Shown here piece by piece: positions 13,501 to 24,543 of a stretch of DNA of 64,000 nt. Position 1 is the first letter of the stretch; each line of letters starts with the position of its first letter. A program made the translations under genes and the position numbers. The DNA lies in the NCBI GenBank assembly GCA_003991915.1, contig RQTK01000506.1, positions 188,814-252,813 of the forward strand, written 5' to 3'. Below the pieces are notes generated by a model. It was not told the origin of the DNA. It saw only the letters and a list, made by a program, of their open reading frames with translations, and did not search any database. Source of the DNA: Elysia chlorotica (lineage: Eukaryota; Mollusca; Gastropoda; Plakobranchidae).

Positions 13501-16500
13501 GACACATTCCTTCGCCCAGACTTCACATCTCTTGACGTTCTGGGATTCGGTGGCAGTGGTATTCCAGCTGGTATCAATATTCCAAACTGTGTGTATCTAG
13601 GCTAACTCAAACTAATTGTCTGATGCTCTGTGGATTAAAGATTTTTTGAATGAAAATAAAAAAAGGGTTATAATTATGTACGTTATTATTAGAGGGGAAA
13701 ACAACTTTTGAATCTCGGACTTAATCCATTTCACTATGGAGGGCCATGAAATATCTATTACTCCACTGAAATACATAAAAAGGTTATCATAAGACCATAT
13801 TTAAAACTGATGCTGTTCAATCCAAAATGAGTATATTTTGAGAAAATTTTGATCTAAGTTAAATCAAAGCATTCTGTAGCATCTTTGATAATTTGCTAAA
13901 GGTAATATATATTTTTTTTGGACTTCTTTCTGTTTACTAATCAATATTGTTATGATTTTGTCCACGTTCATGTATAGCCCTTTTTGTCTACTATTATTCT
14001 TTACAAATTCAAAGACTTCCTTGTCGTTTGCTAACAGCGCGGTGCGGTCAACATATGGTATAATATTTATATTTGTTCCATTGATATTAATTCCTCTTAT
14101 GTGCTTTGATTCCCGGAATATATAAACAGACAGATGTCTCGGTCAAAATTGTAGTTGACGGAAACCAACTTGAACAAGTTCAGGATTTAAAATATTTCGG
14201 ACAAACAATAACCAGCAATGGGGAAACAAACAAAGAAATAGAGATCAAAATAGCACAAGCAAAATCAACATTTATGAAATTCAAGGACTTATTCATGTCA
14301 AGAGAAATGTCAAGGGTCTGAAACTAAGAGCAATAGACATTTTTAAAATGTATTTTTGTTACTTCTATACGGCGACACAATATAGACTCTTTACAAAGAA
14401 TCAGTTAAAAAACTAGAAGCTTTCGAGATGGGGTATTTTGGCGACTAGCAAGAAGACGCACCCAAAAGAGAATAAAAAACGGTGAAGTCTTGAGAACACT
14501 TGGTGTTAAAAGAGAATTAGTAGAAAGCATATGACATCACAAACTGTCTTATTTTGGTCATATAGCAAGGCATGACAGCCTCGCTAGAAAAATCCTTACA
14601 GGTAGAATGGAAGGATGAAAAGGGAAAGGCAGACTCAGTAGAGAATGGTACGACATAAAAGAGTGGGCATGGACCCAGCTATACGTGAACCTCAGACTGG
14701 CGCAGGATCGTTTGACTTGGAAACATATGGCACGCAAACCCCTAATCGGCAGGGCACAATGACTAATCTGTATTTACTTGTATCAAATGTCATGAATGGG
14801 TTATAAATCATAGCCTTACACATGTTATATGCTCTGTTAAGTGATAAAAATATGACAGCATCTATCTTCTATCTCTTTTTTTTTATCATGTTTCTTGAAG
14901 ATGATGATATCAGACAGATTGAAGGCTTCAAGAATGTCTCCCTTGGTAACGTCCTTACATCTGGATACAAAGATTCAAAAATAACATTCCTTGTAGAGGA
15001 GGACAAGGTATGTGTATTATTAGTGTACAAATTTTGCACGCATAGGGATTGAAAAATCATACTGCTCCTATGTAGTTTTTAATCTTAAAATTGGTGTCAA
15101 TGATACTTTGAAAATTAAATGTAAATCTACTTTATTAATGTAATGAAATGTATCCCAACAACCAATACTTGTTTTAAAACTCATTATTTTTATTTCCTTG
15201 CAGGTTCTTTATACGAAGTACAAAATACCGTCCTTTGAAATACAAGTTGGACTCCATGAATTGCTTGGCCATGGAAGTGGCAAACTCTTTAATGAGGTCA
15301 TTGCTCTTGAACTTGCTTTTGCTTCACATGCTAAAATTTACACAACAGAAGTCTTTTTTAAAATTAAAATAACAGCATAGTATAATTCCTTCTTTGGTAA
15401 GTAGTGGAACAAGCTGCAGACTTAAGATTTGTATATCACGGGTATGGATTTTAAGGACCTCCCTATGTGTACTTTGAATACCAGAGACATTTTACAGATA
15501 TATCAATTATTATGTGGTACCATTATCGTCAAATTTTCATGCAGTTATAAATTCTTTTAAGATGCACATTCATCAGGTATCATGTATTTTAATTTTGATT
15601 GAAATTGATAATTAAGGCTTTCCAAGTTTTCAAATTTCCATTGATATTAACAAAAGCAAATATCATCACTTCATAGTATCATATTATCTTACCAATGCAA
15701 ACCGCAATCATTACTTTGATTATTTTAGACCTTATTTCTTGAAGTTTTATCTTGACACTTGGCTATGTCTGTTATGAACTTTTTCCTGTTTTAGTAGCCC
15801 AGATTCTACTGCTATATTTATAATACTACCCTGCTATCCCTATTGCAACACCTGAGGGATTTTATAAAACATTTTTACCTCTGAGGTTAAAATTAAAAAA
15901 AAAAAATTTTTTTTTTTTAATTTAATTTTCTTATATGATGTTTGAAAAATAAAAACACATTTTTCAGTCAGATTAGCTAAATGGAATCCTTCCTTTGAAT
16001 CTTTCATGCCATTAATTTACGTTAATACTTGCTAATAATTATTATAATTTTGTTTCTCTAAAAGAAGTATATGTGACCCCATGTAATATCCACAAGTTTA
16101 TTTTGTTTTTGAAAATGAAAAATAACTATATAAGAATTATTTTTAACAGGATTCAGAGGGTAAACTCAACTTTGACGCTGCCACTGTGACAAATCCTGTA
16201 ACAAATGATAAAGTAAGCAAAAACTGAATCTTTTGTACTCTTTTTATATTACTCTCACATTAAATGTTAGTATTTTATATAATATATGGATTCACTCCAT
16301 AAATTAAAGAAATTCAAATGTCATTACCTTAAATCTACAAACTGGCACTCCTTGTAAATTTTTTTCTCCTATTTTTTATACTTTCACACCAATTGTAAAA
16401 CTGATTAACTACTTTCTGGGAATAATTTCAATATCTTTAACTTTTTAACGCTACCCACAAGGTTAAATAGTCATAAAAATGCAAGCTAGTTCACCCGGCT

Positions 16501-19500
16501 CATGGTGCAGAAATATTAATCATTTTACAACTCGACAGCCTGTTGTAATGCCTCTCACACTTTTTTTCTACTGATATTTCATACAAAAGGTGGCCAGCTG
16601 GTACAAGCCTGGGGAAACATGGGACAGCAAGTTCTCCACTATCGCCTCATCATATGAGGAGTGCAGAGCTGAATGTGTCGGCATCTACCTGTGCCTGCTG
16701 TCTGATGTTCTAAAGTAATTATGGGCCAATATGACTTTGTGGGCAATATGATACATGCAGTTTATTTTCTTTTAGCTCCGTAATAGTTAAAACTGTATGT
16801 GTTTTATCTTGTTTTATTAAATGAACTGTTTAAAAAAACATTGGTGGGAGAGTGCCCGCTACAGCTGCATCAGTAATATTATGGACAATATCTCATCATC
16901 ATGGATAAAAATAAAATTTATCAGATTTTTTATTATCATTTATAAAAAATTTTAAAGCACAAAATTAAACTTGATGGAACATTTCATTGCTCTTTTTGTT
17001 TTTAATGTCTTATGAAACTCAGTTTGGATTGAAAAAAAAAAGGACTTATAAATGAGTCAGGCATTAGTTTTGATCTACAAATATCTTTACAAAAGCAATT
17101 CTTAAAGGAGAAAAAAAAATGACGAATCGTAGAACTGCAGCCTTCAGGAGTCATTTTCTTATCCGTGTCTCTTTTCACTCTTCCCAGAATCTTTGGCCAT
17201 GCTGATGATACAGCGGACGACATTATTTACGTCAACTGGCTGAACATGGTGCGAGCAGGTCTCCTAGCCTTGGAGTTCTACTCACCCCAGACTGGCTCCT
17301 GGAGACAGGTATCTAATGCACTCTAGAATAGGAACATTTCAGTACGATTATCCATCAATTCCTCCTTGCACCCTCAATGGGCCCAGATTTGACCCTGGCA
17401 CAAGTCACCTTCTTCCCTACTGGTTGGGTCAGTGTCAGTATAATGTGACTGGGTGAACAAACCCCTGGTATTCTGCTTTGTTTCGGAGTGGCAGCACATA
17501 AATTTCACTGTACTTTTACAACAAAATTCTTCATTGCTTTTTTAGGATAAGTGCAAATTGTAGTAAGCTGAGGTCTAAAAATAGATTTGTAGCTACATAT
17601 CTGTTCTGGCTTTGTAGATAGTCATTCTTGCCTTGTGCATTCTTCGGTTTAAACCAATGACTTATGTTTATTTGTTGTCTATATTGAGTTGTTATTCGCA
17701 CGCCTGCCTGAAATGTAACACTTGGCGGAATAAGACATTTTGTTTAATAAAATTTGTTGACCTCAGCGTGACTTAGACTCATTTTTAAATGATTGATTAA
17801 ATTCATACTATCACTTACCCTATCTTTGAAAAAAAAAAGACAGAATGAAATAACTAGAGAGGGAAAATAACACTTTGATAATTTTACTTCAAAGAGGTCC
17901 ATGTACAACAATATTTAGGGCAGGACTAACTTTCATCCCTATTTTTCAGGCCCACATGAATGCCAGATTTGTGATCCTGCGTGTACTGCTGGAGGCCGGG
18001 CAGAGCTTAGTCACTGTGAAGAAAATTGTGGGAGAGGATGGAAAGCCTGATCTTGTCATTCAACTAGACCGCGCCAAAATCATCTCTGTGGGAAAGCCTG
18101 CCATTGCAACTTTCCTGCGTAAACTTCAGGTTGGAAAGTTAAAATACCTGGGACATAAACTAGCAGTGCTGCCAATTTTTTTTGTAAATTTACGGGTTTT
18201 CTTTAATAATAATCAGCTTGTCAGAGCACAATAAAGATCTGTCAAGGGGATATGTTTTTTGATTCCATATATTGCAGCTTAACACAAAGAGTTTCAGTAA
18301 AAAATAATAATCCAGTGTGCATCATTGAACGTGAATAAGAGTATCGGGTGTAAGAGAGAGAGGGAAAGATGGTGGGAAAGACGTAAGCAAAGAAAGTGTC
18401 AACATGGAATGATCCAATCCCATAGGAAAGTTAATATTTTTCCTACATTAATACCTCAAACACAGGTGTACAAGTCCACAGCAGATGTGGAGGCAGCCAG
18501 AAAGATGTACAATTTTTACTCTGACGTCAATGATCAGGAGGAGCCAAAGTTCCTCCACCTACGCAGCATTGTCCTAGACAGAAAACAGCCTAGAAAGCTG
18601 TTTGTACAGCAGCACACTTACATTGAAAGTGAGTTTATATGGAAAAAAAAGTTTAATTATAAAGTTTACGCTTCTAACATGTTTGCGAAAAGAAATGTCC
18701 AAATGGGCTACAACCAAAATCTTGAATCCTTCACCTAAATATGAAATAATGTCCTTTTTCTCTTCTTTCCCCTCTTTTTTCATTAATCAGTTTTTCTTCT
18801 AAATAGTTGATAAACTTAAATATAATCATGATCATCAGACCAGATGGTCAAGTATTTTAATCATGTATTGTCTCATGAATAAGCAGCTCTGATCTTAGGA
18901 GAAAATTATAGCTTAGCTTAAATTTTATCAAATTATTATAAGGTATTTGGAAGGACAGAGATGAACTATTTTCTTTAAGGGGAAAATTTGTATCTTTACT
19001 TTAACGGTCATCATGGCCATTATATATCAATGTTGGGTTTTCTGGATTCAAACTAAGCTATGTATGGGTATCTAAGACCAACTCCTCACATTATTTTCTC
19101 TTATGAAAAGCAAATGGGACCAGTGGTAAAGCTTGAGGTATATAAGCTCTACTTAATAAAGTACATCTTATGCTCATTTTCAACCCCAGTTGAAACCAAG
19201 AACAAATTTTGCTTGTAGTATTTCAAGGCATTTAACAAAATGTGTGATTTTTATCCATTGGAAATTGCAACATCCTTCATCGTTTTTTAGCGCACAAAAT
19301 AACTTATAAGATATATTTAAATCATTAACTTGACTTTTGCAAAAGGAATTAGTTCGCAATTACTCTGCAATCTACTAAGAAATAACTTGCATAAAGGCAA
19401 TTTTTTTTTATTACTAAGCCCCTTTAAATAATTTTATTTAAACAAATTTTCTCTATAATTGTTAATGGATGCAGTCATCTCTTGCTTAAAAGTTGGACAC

Positions 19501-19752
19501 ATTTTTCTCTTGTACCTAGATGTTAACTGTAACCGGACTCGACTTTATTTAGACTGAGTTAATTCTAGTAAGGCTATCTACTTAAATTCCCTTTGTTTGT
19601 CCTGTTTTTTCCCTGCAGATGGAAAAGTGCAGCTGAAGACCTACGAGCCGAGTGCCAGTACTCTGATCCAGTCCTTTGTGGATCGCTTTCCGTCCACTGA
19701 TATCCAGGACATGATCTGTGCCCTCCTGGAGAAAGAGCGCCCGTATTTCTAG
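7412..19752 (+). CDS. DPP3: Dipeptidyl peptidase 3 (zinc peptidase, family M49), 18 coding exons
   Basis: Cytosolic metallo-exopeptidase that removes dipeptides from the N-terminus of short peptides. Coding exons: 7412-7564, 8543-8659, 9160-9249, 9677-9814, 10122-10196, 10872-10968, 11646-11797, 12410-12540, 12953-13011, 13394-13588, 14901-15007, 15204-15296, 16150-16212, 16590-16714, 17188-17308, 17950-18129, 18466-18628 and 19619-19752. They join in frame to 730 codons plus stop; human DPP3 has 737 residues. The family zinc motif HELLGH is at residues 456-461 (15255-15272). The second motif EECRAE is at 513-518, with E514 as expected third zinc ligand. The conserved AHMNARF histidine is residue 574. 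Two Met codons stand side by side at the start; the second (7415) has A at -3 and G at +4 and gives the family-like MADQY. The KEAP1-binding ETGE of human DPP3 is not present. Every intron is GT-AG. Confidence 0.97.
8543..8659 (+). CDS. DPP3: DPP3 exon 2
   Basis: Encodes residues 52-90; acceptor TTTCAG, donor GTAAGT, phase 0 at both ends. Confidence 0.92.
9160..9249 (+). CDS. DPP3: DPP3 exon 3
   Basis: Encodes residues 91-120, including the family-conserved [11 protein letters not shown] stretch; donor GTAAGT, phase 0. Confidence 0.95.
9677..9814 (+). CDS. DPP3: DPP3 exon 4
   Basis: Encodes residues 121-166; acceptor CAACAG, donor GTGAAG, phase 0. Confidence 0.92.
10122..10196 (+). CDS. DPP3: DPP3 exon 5
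   Basis: Encodes residues 167-191 with the conserved [11 protein letters not shown] stretch; acceptor after a T-rich tract, donor GTATTG. Confidence 0.93.
10872..10968 (+). CDS. DPP3: DPP3 exon 6
   Basis: Encodes residues 192-223 plus one base (phase 1), including [10 protein letters not shown]; donor GTAAGT at 10969. Confidence 0.92.
11646..11797 (+). CDS. DPP3: DPP3 exon 7
   Basis: Encodes residues 224-274, with the conserved [10 protein letters not shown] stretch; donor GTAAAT. Confidence 0.93.
12410..12540 (+). CDS. DPP3: DPP3 exon 8
   Basis: Encodes residues 275-317 plus two bases, including [14 protein letters not shown]; acceptor CTCCAG, donor GTAATA. Confidence 0.95.
12953..13011 (+). 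CDS. DPP3: DPP3 exon 9
   Basis: Short exon encoding the strongly conserved [13 protein letters not shown] segment and GEFEG; donor GTAATT. Confidence 0.95.
13394..13588 (+). CDS. DPP3: DPP3 exon 10
   Basis: Encodes residues 338-402, ending with the conserved [12 protein letters not shown]. The donor GTGTGT at 13589 is weaker than the others, but the joined codon (T plus AT) gives the expected tyrosine. Confidence 0.93.
13910..14100 (-). mobile_element. LINE reverse-transcriptase fragment, inverted part
   Basis: Read on the minus strand this encodes a degraded RT active-site region: [20 protein letters not shown], where Y-V-D-R stands in place of Y-A-D-D, followed by [14 protein letters not shown]. 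It lies in DPP3 intron 10 and directly abuts the plus-strand fragment of the next RT segment at 14101. The order matches a 5'-inverted insertion of one element. Confidence 0.7.
14101..14763 (+). mobile_element. LINE reverse-transcriptase C-terminal fragment, direct part
   Basis: Plus-strand frames encode the post-catalytic part of a non-LTR retrotransposon [21 protein letters not shown], then [12 protein letters not shown]. Stops and frame changes follow, then segments with family-like order ([10 protein letters not shown]-type and QDRLTWK-type pieces). The clade cannot be set from this fragment. It is a dead insertion inside DPP3 intron 10. Confidence 0.75.
14901..15007 (+). CDS. DPP3: DPP3 exon 11
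   Basis: Encodes residues 403-438, including [17 protein letters not shown]; acceptor TTGAAG, donor GTATGT. Confidence 0.95.
15204..15296 (+). CDS. DPP3: DPP3 exon 12 (zinc motif)
   Basis: Encodes residues 439-469 with the active-site [12 protein letters not shown]; the HELLGH codons are 15255-15272. Donor GTCATT. Confidence 0.97.
16150..16212 (+). CDS. DPP3: DPP3 exon 13
   Basis: Encodes residues 470-490. This is the segment that holds the ETGE loop in human DPP3; here it reads NPVTNDK. Donor GTAAGC. Confidence 0.9.
16590..16714 (+). CDS. DPP3: DPP3 exon 14 (third zinc ligand)
   Basis: Encodes residues 491-531 plus two bases. SSYEECRAE supplies the third zinc ligand expected for M49 peptidases. 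Donor GTAATT. Confidence 0.95.
17188..17308 (+). CDS. DPP3: DPP3 exon 15
   Basis: Encodes residues 532-572, including [18 protein letters not shown]; acceptor TTCCCAG, donor GTATCT. Confidence 0.95.
17360..17515 (+). mobile_element. SINE copy, degenerate, in DPP3 intron 15
   Basis: Retains TGGTTGGGTCAGTGTCAG, TAATGTGAC, and GTGGCAGCACATAAAT from the window's SINE family. The head and tail are truncated. Confidence 0.5.
17950..18129 (+). CDS. DPP3: DPP3 exon 16
   Basis: Encodes residues 573-632, starting [17 protein letters not shown], whose histidine matches the conserved substrate-contacting His of the family. Confidence 0.95.
18466..18628 (+). CDS. DPP3: DPP3 exon 17
   Basis: Encodes residues 633-686 plus one base, with a [12 protein letters not shown] start; acceptor CACAG, donor GTGAGT. 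Confidence 0.93.
19619..19752 (+). CDS. DPP3: DPP3 exon 18 (last exon, stop TAG)
   Basis: Encodes residues 687-730 and the stop at 19750-19752; acceptor CCCTGCAG. Family-like C-terminal helix region ([10 protein letters not shown]). Confidence 0.95.
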
Positions 19753-20138
19753 ACAGTGCAGTTGTGATGAAGAGGAGAGTGTGGTCTTGGTGTGAATATT
19801 TAATTCTTTGCAAGTTTTGGCTCTGTCTAGGATTCTACAGGAAACCTATAGGACCTGATCTTGATCAAAGATTACTTTTTCAATTATTTTTTAAAAAATT
19901 GTGTTGGCAGGAAATGTGTCTGTAATGTAAGCACTATGATATTTGAACTTTTTAAATTACATTATCCATGGACTTGAGAGTTTGTAAAGTTAAGAGTTGA
20001 GTTCTGAAAGTTAGTCTGATGTTCAATAATCATACGTGTCAGGAGGATATTTAAATAGGTTTGTTACTCCAGTCATTTTGAGATCATTTTGTATTTGTAA
20101 TGGTTGTTACGCAACGTGCGAAATATATTTTGTAACAA

Positions 20139-20144
20139 AATAAA
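20139..20144 (+). terminator. Polyadenylation signal AATAAA for DPP3
   Basis: Canonical AATAAA 387 bases after the DPP3 stop codon, the first after the last exon. Further AATAAA hexamers at 20486-20491, about 21126 and 22257-22262 could serve longer transcripts. Confidence 0.5.
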
Positions 20145-20733
20145 CCACATTTGAAAAGTCACAGATAATGCTCTGTCAAATGGGTGTAGTCATAGTTTAC
20201 ATTTTTGCTATTTTCATTTCCTATTTTCTCTGTCTCATGACCTTAACTCTGATGTTATTCGCGGACACCAAGCTCTAAAAAATGCTGTATTTTTTCTCTT
20301 TTAAGTCAGAGTCTGAACTTTTGGATACAATTGTGTTGATCAATGTTTGGACAAATCTTTGATTGCCGATCAGTGAAACTAAAAAAGCAACAAATTTCAG
20401 TATTTACGCCTGGTAGTAAACCAATATCTTTAATTTCTTGTTTGGGTCTTTTTTGCTTTGTTTACCTGTTAATGCCATACATTTCAATAAATGCCATATC
20501 TTTAAACCAAGGAAAGAAAAGCTCAATTAGGATATTATTTTTAAGTGGATTGTGTGGTTGATTTATCCATAAGCTGTAGAATCTTGATGTTAAATGGATT
20601 ATCTGGCTGTTGGTGTGCTTTGTGAGATGAAGTTTACAAAAAAATGTCAAAAAAAAAAAAAAGCTATATCTTCATATGGCAGTAAATGCAATGCTTATGG
20701 TGTGATTTTCAGGCAGCTATAGTAACTGATAGT

Positions 20734-20805
20734 AATTGTACCATTAAAAATTTTAAGCTATTTCTGTCTAATTGTACCATTAAAAATTTTAAGCTATTTC
20801 TGTCT
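20734..20805 (+). repeat. 36-bp perfect tandem duplication
   Basis: Two adjacent identical 36-base copies (20734-20769 and 20770-20805) starting AATTGTACCATTAAAAAT, in the DPP3 3' flank. Confidence 0.9.
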
Positions 20806-23221
20806 GCCTCGCTCTCCAACTGATCATATATGAGGCAACCAGGATGAATCAGGCACAAATAGAAAATTTGACATTTGGAGTTATTGAGAGTGCGTTAAAA
20901 AGATTCAAATGCACTTGAAGACGTTGAAAGAATTACAACTCTATCATTTCTAGAATCAGATATATCCAACTTAATTTAAATATGAAAAATGTAAAAATGT
21001 AGTATTTTTAAATGTTTAGATGTCTCTAGCTCAAAATTTGTATTAGCGATTTGTGCCTGATTCACCTTGGTTGTTTCACATATATATGGTCTAAAAGCTG
21101 AATTTTATGAATTTTGTTAACTTGGAATAAACATTTTGAGCACTTAAATTGAACTTTTTTCAGTCATCTGTTCACGCCTTTATCTTACAGTATGTAATTA
21201 GAGTGCTAGGTGTATGTTCCTATATTATAGTACGATTTGATGACAAATACAAGAATTGTGCATTGCAGTTACAATTTTTTTGAATATTTTGTTTAAGACA
21301 AGTAAAGCAAACATTACAAAACAATGCCACAATAGTTTTGATTAGCAAGGAAAATCCTTTGCCATATTCCTCTTTCAAATTTTATTGCTATCCATATTGC
21401 ATGGAAGCAGTTTTGACTCTGACTGAGGTAAAAAAAAAAGACAACAAATAAAATTGATTAAGAGCAAATATTTTTTAGTATATCTTTAGCAAATATTGCT
21501 ACCTGTTGTGTTTATTACGATTTTGATTATCATTAGTGATATTATTAGTTATATATACTATTATACTTATACATTGTTTCTTTTACTTTTGTTGTTCAAT
21601 CCTTTTTTCATTCTTTTTTATATATATGCAATAGTCAACACATTTTCGAATCCTCCATGTCACAAGCCTGTGCCTCTGTTTTAAACAATTACAATCTTAA
21701 TATCTCATAATAATGTAGATTGCATATTCAAACCACCACAGCTTTTTTCAAGGTTCCCTACTTCTTTACTTCATAATTATATATATAATAGAAGAACATA
21801 TAACTAACAGCAATCAAAAGCTATGAATCAGTGATTTTTTTTTTTTAATGATTTCTACAAAATCAAGTTAGTGAATTGTTAAGCTTTGTCATGATGTGTA
21901 ATTGTACTTGCCTTTTGTCGCTGTAGATGTGCTTTGTTCTATCTCCATCATATTTCCATTGGAGAAAGAACAAATCCGTTCTCAATTGAGATATAATTGA
22001 GAAAGTTGAGTAAGGGTACATTACTGTATACTTTTGGCATTCGGCATAAATGAATATTGTGAATAGATTTAATATGCCCACAATAGCCATAGCCTTATTC
22101 GTATACTAAATCTAATGTCAATTGTGAAAAAAATAGTTTGCAGATATTGATTTAAATTAGCTTAGCTTTAAGACAATTTTAAATATGATTGTAGGATAAT
22201 CCCAGTTGCTAATCTCTGATTGTTGGATCTGATGAAGTGTCATTCATTTTGCTTTAAATAAAGTTTTTGTTTTGTCTTCATCTGGTATTATGTTTTTCTA
22301 TAATTTCGTTCTACCCATCATTGCGTACAAATTAACATTGGTTTCTTTTAAATGTGAATCATTGGTACTGGTATTTCATACAATATTGAAACATGGGGCT
22401 GAATGTATCTCTTTTTGTAGCAATCATAATAAATATAAATAAATAAAAAAAAAAAATCCTACCAATCGTTAAGTGTTACTGTGAAATACCGTTCAACCTC
22501 TTGGGAACAGCTTAAAAGTTGATGCTATCCCAAGGTACGTTATTCGGTGACTGTAATTGTGTCAAGTAAATAAATCAATATGTAAATCTCTGCCTTGGAA
22601 ATGGTTTATACATTACGAAAACATGGTTTGTCTTAAATAGGGTTGATCTTATGCGAATTCCACTGTAAATTGATACATTGTTTTCCATTTAACTATATGT
22701 AGGTTTAGTTCCTTAAAGAATAAGCATACTTTAGAATATGTCGCGGTAATGGAAAAGAACTTATATCTGCCAAAAGGAAAAAACAAGACTTCCTGTGCGT
22801 ACAGATTGGATTTCTCTTCAGACAGACTTAAGGGAGATACAGCTTTTTCCTTTAATGATTTTGATATTTGGGTTAAGCATCAAATAACTTATATGCAATT
22901 CTTCACAAATCCTTAGTCATTACCCTCCCGTATGCATGTATTCTGAGGACTCTAATTATTTAGTCATATGCGAGGAATATATCATATTCAGGATAACTTT
23001 TTCTGGCATAGTTAAACTTAGGTACAAGACTATATAAAAAAAATACCGATGTGGGGGCAAGGCTGTAGATGTATCAACATTGGGTCATTGAAAATGAAAT
23101 AAAAAGTGTGGAAACTTTAGCCATGAGATTTGACCAAACCTGATGGCTATGAAGGCTTCAAAATACAAAGAAAAAAATCAATGGAAAAACTGACTTTAAC
23201 AATATATTTAAAAAGTTCCTG
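20806..23221. other. DPP3 3' flank / intergenic, no gene seen
   Basis: AT-rich, with T-runs and further AATAAA hexamers. Small open frames here lack protein-like composition. It may include an extended DPP3 3' UTR up to about 22.26 kb. Confidence 0.5.
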
Positions 23222-23227
23222 TTTATT
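23222..23227 (-). terminator. Polyadenylation signal for the 764-residue gene
   Basis: AATAAA on the minus strand (TTTATT on plus), about 124 bases after the stop codon of the minus-strand gene ending at 23351. Confidence 0.5.
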
Positions 23228-23350
23228 CATACACAAAAAATTACTCAAGGCTTGAAAAACACTGAAAAAAGAGGTATAGAGCACCATCGGAAAAGAAATT
23301 CATGTAAATACTAATAAGTGCATGAAACTATGTATGCTGTAGAGAGAAAA

Positions 23351-24236
23351 CTATAACTGTCGAGGAGAATCAGTACCTAGCTCAGGCACTACGCTTTTCA
23401 CTTTAGGAAATATTACTGTGCCTGCTTGTACGGAGCTTAACTTTTTAGTAACGTTTTGAGTCTTTTTTGTGGACGACAAGGACTTTTTCAGCTCCACTGA
23501 ATCGTTTATCGTAGAGATCTTTGTGGCTGCAAGTCCAGGCATTCTGTCCTCCAGGTCTGCCCTTTGCCCGAGAGCTCTGGGCTGGACCAGAGATGGCACG
23601 AGGGGCCGAGGACTCTGGGGTCCTTGCTGGTCAATCTCAAGTATCTGTGGACACTCGTTGATGGATATCGTTCGTCTTCTCTCTCCTTCGCCTTTTTCTC
23701 CGCCACATCCTTTTGCGGATCTGTGCGACGGTGGGCCAGACTCGGGTTTGTTATTGTATTCATCGCTGTTCTCGTGGATGCCACAGCCATCTCTGCTGCC
23801 CTCAGCGCCAAGAGCGAGAGAGTTGTCCTGAGCGTGCATGAAAGAATCCAGAGCCACTCGCCGCCTGGAGTGCGTTGTCTTCGGCCGTAACGCGTCATCT
23901 TTCTCGCTTGGACCCAAACCGTTGGCGAGCTCGGACGACCGCAAGACAGAAGTGGTGGGTCGAAGTATCCCACGGTCTGGGGGCTCCAGGATCCTAGGAG
24001 TAAGATACTTGTCCGCTTGGAGTTCAGGGCCAACAGCGATTTCCTCTTCCTCTTCTTCCTCGTGCACCCCCTCAAGCCTAAACGTCGTGTCTCGGGTCTG
24101 CAGAGGGACGGACTTAGATCTCTTGAGCTCACGCTGCAGCTCCCCATCAGTGCCGCTAGCGCCTGCCGCGTTCTCCTTGGATCGAGATTTGGCAGAGCTA
24201 GGTTTTTCAGGGAGGACATCCTTTTTCTCTCTTGCT
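23351..24236 (-). CDS. 764-residue gene, exon B (last exon)
   Basis: Acceptor AACACAG at 24237, stop codon at 23351-23353. The frame starting AREKKDVLPEKPSSAK is open for 295 codons and contains the acidic run and a proline-rich PQSPRPLVPSLVQPR stretch. Another minus-strand frame here is also long, but only this one fits the splice phase. Confidence 0.75.
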
Positions 24237-24378
24237 CTGTGTTTTGAAAACAGAAAAATTAATATTGTTTTTTTCCAAGCAGATACTATAATGCTATAGC
24301 TTTTAAATTTATTATAGCTAAGTGTACATTTGTTATTTTGGTGAGATTCACAATCAGCACTCCCCGTCCCCTAAAAAA

Positions 24379-24464
<86 letters not shown>

Positions 24465-24486
24465 GGAACAACAACAACAACAACAG

Positions 24487-24543
<57 letters not shown>

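Noticed and set aside
23469-24299. Plus-strand and second minus-strand frames over exon B
   Set aside because: Shadows of the GC-rich exon; only one minus-strand frame agrees with the splice phase from exon A.
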